A stretch of DNA of 64,000 nt from Gemmatimonadota bacterium (GTDB lineage Bacteria > Latescibacterota > UBA2968 > UBA8231): positions 62,001 through 126,000 of the forward strand of contig JABJJN010000059.1 of the NCBI GenBank assembly GCA_018660835.1. The letters run 5' to 3'. Below, in pieces: positions 25,839 to 33,886 of this stretch (the stretch's first letter is position 1; each line of letters opens with the position of its first letter). The position numbers were made by a program, and so were the translations under genes. Under the pieces are notes generated by a model, which was not told the DNA's origin, made no database searches, and saw only the letters and a list, made by a program, of their open reading frames with translations.

Positions 25839-26789
25839 CTAACCCTGTGGATAGGGTGATGGAACGATCTCGTTCATCGCGGCAAGGTCCTCCGCATTCA
25901 GCACCCAGTCCGTGCTGGCCACATTGGCAACAACCTGCTCTGGTTTGGTGGCACCGGCGATGATAGAGGCGACAGCAGGCTGCGCCGCCAGTCCAGCCAT
26001 CGCCACCTCCAGCAGTGTGCGTCCACGCTCTACTGCAAACCGGTGCAACCCTTCCAGGATGTCGAAGTTCGCGTCCGTAAGCAGTTTGTCTCCCCGCGGC
26101 GAGCCGGCGAGTCTCGTGCCTTCCGGTGCAGTTTCGCCACGCTTGTATTTCCCTGTCAGAAAGCCGGACTCCAAGGGAAAGAAGGGAATGATGCCAACCC
26201 CGTACGCCTCACAGAACGGCGAGACTTCCCGCTCGATGTCGCGCTTGAGCAGATTGTAGTAGTTCTGCACGGACACGAAGCGATTCAGACTCTTGTCGCT
26301 GGACGTCCACTCCGCCTCGCACAGATGCCACGCGTCGAAATTGGACGCACCGATGTAGCGCACCTTCCCCTGCTGAACCAGGTCGTCGAGAGCTCTCAGC
26401 GTCTCTTCAATGGGGATGCGTCGGTCGACACGATGCAACTGGTAGAGATCCACGTAGTCTGTTTGCAGACGGGTCAGACTGGCTTCGATACTCGCCATGA
26501 TGTGATGACGAGAAGCGCCCATCTGCATGGGACCCTCTCCCATCTTCATACCGAATTTGGTAGCAATCAGAACCTGATCACGCTTGCCCTTCAACCACTT
26601 GCCAATGTGTGTTTCAGATTCTCCTGCCGAGTAGATATTTGCCGTGTCGATGAAGTTGATCCCCGACTCCACCGACTGATCAAGCACACGAGCCGACTCG
26701 GCTTCACTGCAGCGACGACCGAAGTTGTTCGTGCCAAGGCCGACAAGGGAGACTTCGAGGCCCGAGTGACCTAGTTGGCGAAACTGCAT
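25839..26789 (-). CDS. Aldo/keto reductase
   Basis: 316 residues forming a standard (beta/alpha)8 reductase. The catalytic tetrad is complete: Asp48, Tyr53 (FIDTANIY), Lys78 (IATKFG) and His119 (YQLHR). The C-terminal SIIAGATKPEQVVANV stretch is the NADPH phosphate-binding loop. The sequence is closest in style to the YajO/YghZ branch acting on aldehydes and sugar ketones. A GA-rich C-terminus ends in NEIVPSPYPQG. It follows the gamma-glutamyltransferase on the same strand with 60 nt between. Confidence 0.9.
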   Translation of the reverse strand: MQFRQLGHSGLEVSLVGLGTNNFGRRCSEAESARVLDQSVESGINFIDTANIYSAGESETHIGKWLKGKRDQVLIATKFGMKMGEGPMQMGASRHHIMASIEASLTRLQTDYVDLYQLHRVDRRIPIEETLRALDDLVQQGKVRYIGASNFDAWHLCEAEWTSSDKSLNRFVSVQNYYNLLKRDIEREVSPFCEAYGVGIIPFFPLESGFLTGKYKRGETAPEGTRLAGSPRGDKLLTDANFDILEGLHRFAVERGRTLLEVAMAGLAAQPAVASIIAGATKPEQVVANVASTDWVLNAEDLAAMNEIVPSPYPQG

Positions 26790-26849
26790 CTGCGATGCTC
26801 CGTGTAAAGCGTTGAAGTGACAACGGCGTATATAGCAACAATGGGATCC

Positions 26850-28484
26850 TCACCAGCCGATGGCGTAGCCATCTCGTCTTGGGTCCGCACCCCCCATGAA
26901 GGCACCTGAGTCCGGATCGACCCAGATTCCCTGACCACCACCGACACCGGCTGACCAGTCACCGATGCGATTCAGTTCGTGACCACGCTGTTCCAGTCCC
27001 GCCAGCACGTGAGCAGGAATGCGCGTCTCTACGTCCGCCGTGAATCCCTGTGCCGTCTTCACCCTGGGTGCTTCGATGGCGGCCTGCATGTTCATCCCAT
27101 GATCGAGGGCATTCATGATCATCTGCGGTGTCGTCTGCAGAATGCCATAGCTCCCTGGAGTCCCGACGAGCATCCGCAACCCACCTGCGTCCCAGATCTG
27201 CACGGGGGACATAGGCATCTCGATCTTCTTGGACGGACCGATGACATTGGGACTCTCCTCGTGGAAGTCGAACCACCGTCCCAGGTTGTTCAGCGCAATG
27301 CCTGTCCCAGGTACAACCACAGCGGATCCAAAGCCCGCCCCAAGACTCTGCGTGACAGCAACGGCATTGCCCTCTGCGTCAATCACATCGAAATGTGTCG
27401 TGCACTCCGTCTTCATCCAGGCCGTCGGGTCGCCAGGATGCACTTGACCTTCGTCGAGTCGGGGATTGAAGAATTCTCCACCCGACGATGTGGCGCGTTC
27501 AGCGATCTGCTCTCGTCTCGACGCCGCGTATTGCTTCGATAGCAGACCGTCGATGGGTGGATCCTGGATTCCCGTATAGGCAGTGCGATCGGCGACAGCC
27601 AGTTTCGCAGACTCCAGAAACAGATGCAGCGTCTGCTCCGTATTGTGGCCCATATCGGTCAGATCGAATGCCTCCAGCATGTTCAGTTGCAGCAGGTATT
27701 GGGCTGACTGGCAGGGGGGCTGTGGTCCGCAGATCCTATAGCCTCGATAGGTTGTCGAGATCGGATCCTGCCAGGTCGGCTGAAAGGCAGCCAGATCGTC
27801 GCTCGTCAGTAAGCCACCGAGACTCTGCAGATGGGCGACGATCCTCGCGCCGATCTCACCATCGTAGAACAAATCACGACCCCCCTCGGCGAGGCTGCGC
27901 AGAGTCGTCGCAAGATCCTGTTGCACGATGATCTCACCGGGCCGCGGTGCCCTGCCATCGATCAGATAGGAGACGTCAGCACTCGAATGTGTGTGTAGAT
28001 CGGCGACGCCACTGGAGATGAATTCGTGCCCCTTCATAGTCACCGCAAAACCTGACTCTGCGTATTCGATCGCCGGGCCGAAAACGGTTTTGGCATCCAT
28101 CGTGCCATATTGCGCCAGTGCTTCCAGCCAACCACCACATGCACCGGGGACCAGCGTCGGCAGCGGGCCTCTGAGACGCTGTTCCTCGTTTGCGAATCTG
28201 TCGAGGGTCGCTGCCTGCGGCGCCAGCCCCATGTAGTCCAGCACCTTCTGCGTCTTGTCACGCGCACTGTGGATATGCATGAAACCTGCGCCCCCCAGCC
28301 CCGACATGAAGGGTTCCACCACATTGAGCGCTGCCGCCGTTGCCACGCCTGCATCCACCGCATTGCCCCCATCCATGAGCATTCTCAATCCCGCCAGAGA
28401 AGCCAGCGGATGTGCCGAGGTAACCATGCCTCGGGTTCCTGTGGCAGTCGGCCGGTGTGCAAGACCTGCTTGAATCTGTGCCAT
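26850..28484 (-). CDS. Gamma-glutamyltransferase family N-terminal-nucleophile hydrolase
   Basis: 544 residues from the ATG at 28484; ATG 28553 and an earlier start at 28598 are in frame but precede the family's conserved beginning. The chain self-cleaves at the Thr of CTTHFDVIDAEGNAVAVTQ, whose first Thr becomes the nucleophile. The large-subunit motif AGGNAVDAGVATA-like segment (MDGGNAVDAGVATAAALNVVEP) is present, and the small subunit keeps the GSYGILQTTPQ and MGGADPRRDG blocks. No signal peptide is visible, so it may be cytoplasmic, unlike E. coli Ggt. It probably hydrolyses gamma-glutamyl or related acyl-amides. Confidence 0.9.
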   Translation of the reverse strand: MAQIQAGLAHRPTATGTRGMVTSAHPLASLAGLRMLMDGGNAVDAGVATAAALNVVEPFMSGLGGAGFMHIHSARDKTQKVLDYMGLAPQAATLDRFANEEQRLRGPLPTLVPGACGGWLEALAQYGTMDAKTVFGPAIEYAESGFAVTMKGHEFISSGVADLHTHSSADVSYLIDGRAPRPGEIIVQQDLATTLRSLAEGGRDLFYDGEIGARIVAHLQSLGGLLTSDDLAAFQPTWQDPISTTYRGYRICGPQPPCQSAQYLLQLNMLEAFDLTDMGHNTEQTLHLFLESAKLAVADRTAYTGIQDPPIDGLLSKQYAASRREQIAERATSSGGEFFNPRLDEGQVHPGDPTAWMKTECTTHFDVIDAEGNAVAVTQSLGAGFGSAVVVPGTGIALNNLGRWFDFHEESPNVIGPSKKIEMPMSPVQIWDAGGLRMLVGTPGSYGILQTTPQMIMNALDHGMNMQAAIEAPRVKTAQGFTADVETRIPAHVLAGLEQRGHELNRIGDWSAGVGGGQGIWVDPDSGAFMGGADPRRDGYAIGW

Positions 28485-28659
28485 GGCGACGATCTTTCCG
28501 GTCAGTGTGCGATGGTCGTGAGGTAGTGCCCTTGATTTTGATGTCGACAACATAGTGGCCCCACCACGCCAGCACGATCGGTTGACACAGCACGACACGC
28601 AACTACCCTAGCCTGCCTTCAACAACCAGCTGCCTCATTTCGTGCATCCACTCATTTCC

Positions 28660-28703
28660 ATGATCTGGCCTCTTTACATGACCTGGCTCAATCCATGACC
28701 TGG
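28660..28703 (+). repeat. Triplicated ATGAyCTGG at the start of the GH-like gene
   Basis: ATGATCTGG at 28660 and ATGACCTGG at 28678 and 28695; the last is the start codon region of the next gene. The first two are in one frame and define a 12-codon leader (MIWPLYMTWLNP) whose TGA at 28696-28698 overlaps the main ATG at 28695. It may be a product of replication slippage, a start-site duplication or a coupled leader peptide. No strong ribosome site precedes any of the three. Confidence 0.45.
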
Positions 28704-30707
28704 TTCAACCGCATGACCGAGCACTGGGTGGTCCCCCAGCGACTCGATCTCGAACAGCACGTACGTCGTGCCGGCTTGCAGTTGGTACAAACCGGAACCT
28801 TCGGCCCGCAGTTCTACGGTCTCGCAGATGATGACAGCGTCGATCGCGGCTGGGTGGGTATGCCACTGATTGGCATTGATGCAAATCTCGAACTCATCCG
28901 TGATCTCATCCCACGTCTGCAGGCGGCCGGTGTCCTCGTCGTGGGTCAGATGAGTATGTCCTGGCACTATGGCGATCACGAGGCCGACAAAGGTCTCTTC
29001 GGCAACTGGCGGCGCCTATGGGATCAGTATCTACCCGGGGACATGCCCTGCCCCAGCGCCGAGCAAGCCCAGCAACTTGCCGACGACGGCACACTGCGAC
29101 GCTGGCCGATTCCAGGACGGCCCTACTACGCCTATGCGGGCTGCATGTGCAATCCGCACTGGCTTGCCATGTTAGCTGCCATGCTCGAAAAAGCGATCGA
29201 ACTGGGTGTCGATGGCATCAACGTGCATCACAACTTCGAGAACTTCTGCCCCTGCGATTTCTGTCGCACCGAGTTGTCCGCGTGGCTGACGACTGCCTTC
29301 ACCGAGGATGAACGAGTGTCTCTCTTCGGCACCAGCGAATTGCAAGACCTTGATCCACGGCACGCCAGACAGGAGGCGCCCGGCGACTTGCGACAGAGAC
29401 TGGCTCACGAAGTGCAGCGCGCCGTCCATCACCGTCGCAAAGCCGCCTTCGACGAAGTCTTCATCAACAAGGGTCGTCAACTCAAACCCGATTTACTCCT
29501 GGCGCAATGGTATCACAAATACGACTTCGGTCCGGGAGACGAGCGTAGTCTGCTGCCCCCCGAATTGTGGGCCCACGACGAGGATTACATCTGGTACAGC
29601 CAGGGCGGCAACAAAGGCGCCAGCGATATCGCCCATGGGTACGTCGCCGATATGGGGTTGCCCGCACGCTTTGTTCATGCCGCAGGGCAGGGACGTCCTT
29701 TCGTCATCAATAAATACGACTCCAAGCGATTGCGTCTGTCCATCGCCGAGGCGGCAGCCAACCACTTTGCGGGACCCGCCTTCCACTGGACTCAGGATGC
29801 GGACGAGTCCTTCGCCCTCGAAGACTACACGGCGCCCGTCTACCGTTATCAGCGGTTCCTCGCCGATCAGGCGAGGCTGATTCATCCCGCAGAGCCCTGG
29901 TCGCAGATCGGTCTCGTCTATCCGCGCCGTGGAGAACTCGTCGCGGACATGTCCTGCACGGACGCGCTGCGGCGACTGGGACGCCTGCTGGAGGATGATC
30001 ATCAGTTCTTCGATATGCTCCTGGATCATCAGATCACCGAGAGCGACCTGCGCGAGTATCGACTTCTGATCCTCGCCGATGTCGCACGACTCAACGACGC
30101 GGAGATCGCCTGTCTGCGATCCTTCGTCGATGCAGGTGGACGACTACTCTGCAGCGGCACGACGGCCCAGCTCAATGTGGATGGATCCACCCGCGAGATA
30201 CCTGCCTTGCCGCCGGCACCGGGTGTCGAGTGGCTCGACGATGTCCCGGTGGACCTGGAGAGCTTCGAACTGAAGCCCGATATCAACCTGCCACGTGTCC
30301 CCGATCTCGGCGACGACGCCTTTGGTCAGCAGTTCCTCGCACAGGTCTCCACCCTCCTCGATAACACGGGTCCGCAGACAGACGCCCCCTGGTGGGTACG
30401 GATACGCGCCTGGATGCCGACGGCGGGTGACTCAGTGGTCCTGCACTGGGTCAACTATCGTCAGATTGAGGACTCGCAAATCGAAGTGCCCCGCCCGACG
30501 GATCCACTGCACATCCACTGTCCTTTGCCCGCAGCAAGTCAGACAGTGGATCGGGTGCAGTGGTTGTTTCCGGAAGGAAACGAACCCGTGGCGTTGCCGC
30601 ACCAGATCACAGAAGATTCCTCAGGCGGCAAAGCCGTCGAATTCACGGTCCCCCGGCTGATTGTTTATGGTCTGGCTGTCATTCACCTGCAACAGGATGG
30701 ATCATGA
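28695..30707 (+). CDS. Glycoside-hydrolase-like protein (TIM barrel plus trimerisation-like domain), copy 1
   Basis: 670 residues, no signal peptide. The N-terminal 350 residues look like a TIM barrel of the hypothetical glycosidase type: MTWFNRMTEHWVVPQR start, HYGDHE near 92, and a cysteine cluster N-F-C-P-C-D-F-C (C185, C187, C190). Further on are FDEVFINKGRQLKPDLLLAQ and DYIWYSQGG. Residues about 400-500 resemble the GH42 trimerisation (class I GATase-like) domain (LVYPRRGELV, LLILADVARL, AGGRLLCSG). The last 130 residues form a beta sandwich. The 33887 gene is a paralogue. The stop overlaps the next start by 4 nt (ATGA). Confidence 0.72.
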   Translation: MTWFNRMTEHWVVPQRLDLEQHVRRAGLQLVQTGTFGPQFYGLADDDSVDRGWVGMPLIGIDANLELIRDLIPRLQAAGVLVVGQMSMSWHYGDHEADKGLFGNWRRLWDQYLPGDMPCPSAEQAQQLADDGTLRRWPIPGRPYYAYAGCMCNPHWLAMLAAMLEKAIELGVDGINVHHNFENFCPCDFCRTELSAWLTTAFTEDERVSLFGTSELQDLDPRHARQEAPGDLRQRLAHEVQRAVHHRRKAAFDEVFINKGRQLKPDLLLAQWYHKYDFGPGDERSLLPPELWAHDEDYIWYSQGGNKGASDIAHGYVADMGLPARFVHAAGQGRPFVINKYDSKRLRLSIAEAAANHFAGPAFHWTQDADESFALEDYTAPVYRYQRFLADQARLIHPAEPWSQIGLVYPRRGELVADMSCTDALRRLGRLLEDDHQFFDMLLDHQITESDLREYRLLILADVARLNDAEIACLRSFVDAGGRLLCSGTTAQLNVDGSTREIPALPPAPGVEWLDDVPVDLESFELKPDINLPRVPDLGDDAFGQQFLAQVSTLLDNTGPQTDAPWWVRIRAWMPTAGDSVVLHWVNYRQIEDSQIEVPRPTDPLHIHCPLPAASQTVDRVQWLFPEGNEPVALPHQITEDSSGGKAVEFTVPRLIVYGLAVIHLQQDGS

Positions 30708-31516
30708 AACATCAACCACCCATCGAGATCTATTCTATCGGCACCGAACTTCTCAGTGGTCAGATCCAGGACACCAATTCCTATTGGATGGCGCAGCAGA
30801 TCGCGGCCCTCGGTGGTTACGTGCGTCGGATTGCCATCCTCGACGACGATGTCGACGAGTTGCAGAGTGTCCTGGCCGACGCCTGCACACGGCAGACGCG
30901 TATGATCATCACCACCGGTGGCCTCGGCCCCACCCCCGACGATCTCACCGTCTCCGTCCTCGCGTCGATTCTCGGCGTCGATGTGGAAGTGGATGAAGAG
31001 CTCGTACAGCACTTCATGAAGAGTCGCGACATCGCCAAACGTGAAGACGTCAGCGAAGGCCTGCTCAAGATGGCGACCAAACCTGTCGGTGCCATTGCCC
31101 ATACCAATCCCGCCGGCGTCGCGCCCTGTGTGCAGGCGACCAAAGATGAGACGACGATCTGTGCCATCCCCGGCCCGCCACGGGAGGTGGAGGCGCTCTT
31201 CCGTCAGACCCTCGAGCCCATGATCGCGGATATCTATTCCGGCGCCCGCTCCAGTGTGCGCATCGTCGTCAATCTGCCCGAGTCACAGTGTGGGCCGATT
31301 CTGCACAGTGTCATGGACGCCTGTCCGAATACCTATCTGAAGGCTTTCGTCGCCTTGAGCGAGCGCACCGCCGACGGCCAGCGACTGCCCGTAGACGTCG
31401 TCGCCTGGGCGCAGACGCAGGAAGAAGCTGAAACACTGCGGGCAAAGGCTCTGGCCATGGTCGAGGAACAGGCGGCGGAAAAAGGCAGCTCCGTGGAGAT
31501 CCTTCCAGCGGACTGA
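30704..31516 (+). CDS. CinA/MoaB-type molybdopterin-binding domain protein
   Basis: 270 residues, starting in the upstream stop (ATGA at 30704). The sequence keeps the MoCF/CinA N-terminal signature: SIGTELLSGQIQDTNSYWMAQ, the GGLGPTPDDLT loop, LVQHFMKSRD, NPAGVAPC and AIPGPPREVEALF. It corresponds to the CinA N-terminal domain plus its small middle domain, without the NMN amidohydrolase domain. CinA members act as ADP-ribose or FAD pyrophosphatases. Being coupled to a glycosidase-like gene is unusual, and suggests either nucleotide-sugar cleanup or an unrelated housekeeping role. Confidence 0.85.
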   Translation: MKHQPPIEIYSIGTELLSGQIQDTNSYWMAQQIAALGGYVRRIAILDDDVDELQSVLADACTRQTRMIITTGGLGPTPDDLTVSVLASILGVDVEVDEELVQHFMKSRDIAKREDVSEGLLKMATKPVGAIAHTNPAGVAPCVQATKDETTICAIPGPPREVEALFRQTLEPMIADIYSGARSSVRIVVNLPESQCGPILHSVMDACPNTYLKAFVALSERTADGQRLPVDVVAWAQTQEEAETLRAKALAMVEEQAAEKGSSVEILPAD

Positions 31517-31584
31517 CCAGCGCGGCAAGCGGTCGGCTGCCAGTTCAGCTTGCCTCGGTTGCACACCTTTGGTAGCACTGCAGT

Positions 31585-32724
31585 ATGCGCATCCTCCTGC
31601 TCGCCGACACACACATCGGTTTTGACCTGCCGCGTCGAACGCGCGTCACACGACGTCGACGGGGCCACGATTTCCTCGCCAACTTCCGCCTCGCCCTGAC
31701 ACCAGCCCTGCGGCGAGAGGTAGACTTCGTCGTTCACGGTGGTGATCTGCTCTTCCGCAGTATCGTGCCACCCTCGACAGTCGAGATGGCCATGGAGCCC
31801 CTCGTCGAAGTCGCAGAGGCGGGGATTCCCGTCTATCTGGTTCCCGGAAATCACGAACGCTCAAAGATCCCGGCACACTTGTGGGCGAACAACCCGCTCA
31901 TCCACGTCTTCGATCAGCCCAGAACATTCTTCCACGAAGTCGGCGAACGTTCGATCGCCATCTCCGGCTTCCCTTACGTGCGGGACGTTCGCCAGCACTT
32001 CACCTCCCTCATCGATGCCACAGGTCATCGAGCCGACTCGGCGGACGTCGCCATTCTCTGCATGCATCAGGCTGTGGAGGGCGCTCGCGTCGGTGGCAGT
32101 GATTTCACCTTCCGCAACGGCAAAGACGTCGTGCGCGGCGGCGACATCCCTGGCAGCCTCGATGCCATTTTCACCGGTCACATCCATCGGGCGCAGGTGC
32201 TGCGTCGAGATCTGCAGCGCAACATTCTGGCGGCACCCGTCATCTATCCCGGGTCAGTCGAGCGCACATCGTGGGCCGAACAGGACGAACCGAAGGGGTA
32301 TGTCATTGTTACTATCGGCGAGTCGGAGACGGCCACTGACCACCGAAGGGTCACCGACCACCGGAGCCTCGAGTGGGTGCAGCTGCCGGCGCGTCCCATG
32401 GTCGACGTTCACGTCCAGTCCGCGACGCACAGAGAAACTGTTGAGTCCTCGCTGCAGTCACAACTGGCGCGGCTGCCGAAAAACGCCATCGTCCGTGTGC
32501 ATCTGCAGGGTGAGTGGAATCCAGATGTTCAACTCGCCCTCGCTGCGGCGAATCTGCGTGAACTGGCACCGGACACGATGAACATCAGCTTGCACGAGCC
32601 CCGTAACGCACGGGCTGCAGGAAAAGCCGTTCGCCGGAAACATGCTGAACCTCCACACGCGCATAAACCACGTCAGGCGCCCCCGCCTTCTGCGGCACCG
32701 CGAATGTCGCTCGATCACCGGTGA
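31585..32724 (+). CDS. SbcD/Mre11-type metallophosphoesterase
   Basis: 379 residues. Calcineurin-like motifs are complete: LADTHIGF (7-14), HGGDLLF (about 51), PGNHERS (about 90), MHQA and GHIHRAQ (about 205). As in the SbcD family the catalytic core ends near 245. There is no partner SbcC ATPase next to it, so it may be a stand-alone phosphoesterase. The C-terminus is odd: its last 46 residues, rich in Arg, His and Pro, are read from DNA that also codes the end of the convergent PHP-like gene (140-bp overlap). Confidence 0.82.
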   Translation: MRILLLADTHIGFDLPRRTRVTRRRRGHDFLANFRLALTPALRREVDFVVHGGDLLFRSIVPPSTVEMAMEPLVEVAEAGIPVYLVPGNHERSKIPAHLWANNPLIHVFDQPRTFFHEVGERSIAISGFPYVRDVRQHFTSLIDATGHRADSADVAILCMHQAVEGARVGGSDFTFRNGKDVVRGGDIPGSLDAIFTGHIHRAQVLRRDLQRNILAAPVIYPGSVERTSWAEQDEPKGYVIVTIGESETATDHRRVTDHRSLEWVQLPARPMVDVHVQSATHRETVESSLQSQLARLPKNAIVRVHLQGEWNPDVQLALAAANLRELAPDTMNISLHEPRNARAAGKAVRRKHAEPPHAHKPRQAPPPSAAPRMSLDHR

Positions 32725-33745
32725 CCGTCGCCGCGACCTGGGCATCGGCAATGAAGCGAATTTCCGCCGGTTCGGTCAGAGCAATGTCGATGGACGTCGG
32801 CGACGCCTCGAAGCTTTCTACATACGGACCCCGACCCGTCAGGCAGCCATAGAAGCTGCCATCTCTGTACGCCTTCAGGCATTCCCGTTCAATCTGGTCG
32901 CCAACAACGAGCAGAGATCGGCCCCCCCAGTCACCACTGCCGGCACTGTGATCCGGTACGCAGAAACCCCAGCACCTGCGCCCCGTCAACAGGATCCGAT
33001 CCCACAGCTGCAGCGAGAACCCCTGCTCCGGTTCATCCGGGACGGTGTACTCAGGATTCTGCTGCCAGTCCTTCTTGAAGCTGTAGTCATTGTAGATCTC
33101 GATGCCCAGCACTCGATCATCGAAATCGAGCATCTGGAATACCTGCTCATCGGTGAACTTCGAGAACCACGTCGGATGATTGATCGTAATCCCGCCGCCC
33201 TCTGGGTAGTCGAGAGCGTCGATCATCCCTTCGAAGGCTTCCTGCCACGTACCACCAAAGCCCACGGGAAAGCCATGCTGATTCAGTTGAAAGTGGCTCC
33301 GAGCATCGAAGGTCCCCGAACAGAAGCTTGATCCAGGACTGCAGATGTGCGCCTGCGAATTGCTGAAGCCATGATGCTCCGCATTGTGGCTGAGGATGGC
33401 ATCCGGCGGAATGGATGTGTAGGCGCGATCCGTTTCTACGAAAGGAAGCTGTGATCGATAGGGTTCCTCCAGATCGCCCTGCCAGTCGATGATTTCGTTC
33501 CAGTTGATCGGTGGCTCGACGCGATGACCATCACGCGTGGCAGGCCACGACTGACGCAGCCTGAAGTCGCTGAGCCGCGTGTCCGCGTCGTATGGCACGG
33601 AGGGATAGTAGTTGGATATGGGGAAGTGGCGGATCCCAAACTCGTAGGCATTCTCCAGCTGCTTCTGATTGCCCAGGTGCATGTGCGTCGCTGAGGCCAC
33701 CCGGATCACATCTTGCCATTTCACATCTGCATAGGGGTCGTGCAC
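32585..33745 (-). CDS. PHP-like phosphoesterase-family protein
   Basis: 386 residues. SATHMHLGN near 19-25 supplies the first H-x-H metal pair of PHP-fold proteins; HNAEHHG (about 118), GITINHPTWF (about 200), IYND (about 225) and FCVPDHSAGSGDW (about 277) look like the remaining ligand loops. The last 80 residues (PTSIDIALTEPAEIRFI onward) are a beta-sandwich domain. It resembles the DUF3604-like protein at 15821 in layout but is shorter and divergent. The gene is divergent from the GH-like copy 2, and its 3' end overlaps the SbcD-type gene by 140 bp. Confidence 0.72.
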   Translation of the reverse strand: MHDPYADVKWQDVIRVASATHMHLGNQKQLENAYEFGIRHFPISNYYPSVPYDADTRLSDFRLRQSWPATRDGHRVEPPINWNEIIDWQGDLEEPYRSQLPFVETDRAYTSIPPDAILSHNAEHHGFSNSQAHICSPGSSFCSGTFDARSHFQLNQHGFPVGFGGTWQEAFEGMIDALDYPEGGGITINHPTWFSKFTDEQVFQMLDFDDRVLGIEIYNDYSFKKDWQQNPEYTVPDEPEQGFSLQLWDRILLTGRRCWGFCVPDHSAGSGDWGGRSLLVVGDQIERECLKAYRDGSFYGCLTGRGPYVESFEASPTSIDIALTEPAEIRFIADAQVAATVTGDRATFAVPQKAGAPDVVYARVEVQHVSGERLFLQPVRYGARAS

Positions 33746-33761
33746 AGCACACTCCTTTCTT

Positions 33762-33785
33762 CTGAGACACTGTTTTCCTGAGACA
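33762..33785. promoter_or_regulatory. CTGAGACA direct repeat in a divergent intergenic region
   Basis: CTGAGACA occurs at 33762-33769 and 33778-33785, 16 bp apart, inside the 141-bp gap between the divergent PHP-like and GH-like genes. The pair also frames ACTGT-9 nt-ACAGT. It is a plausible operator shared by the two genes, with only position and repetition to support it. Confidence 0.3.
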
Positions 33786-33886
33786 GTTGGCGTCGTGACC
33801 TTAGTGACCGACTATTGCCGGCGTTAGACGCTCGCCACATGGGAAGAAACCCGACGTGCACGTGTTCGTGCAAGGATGACCAACGA

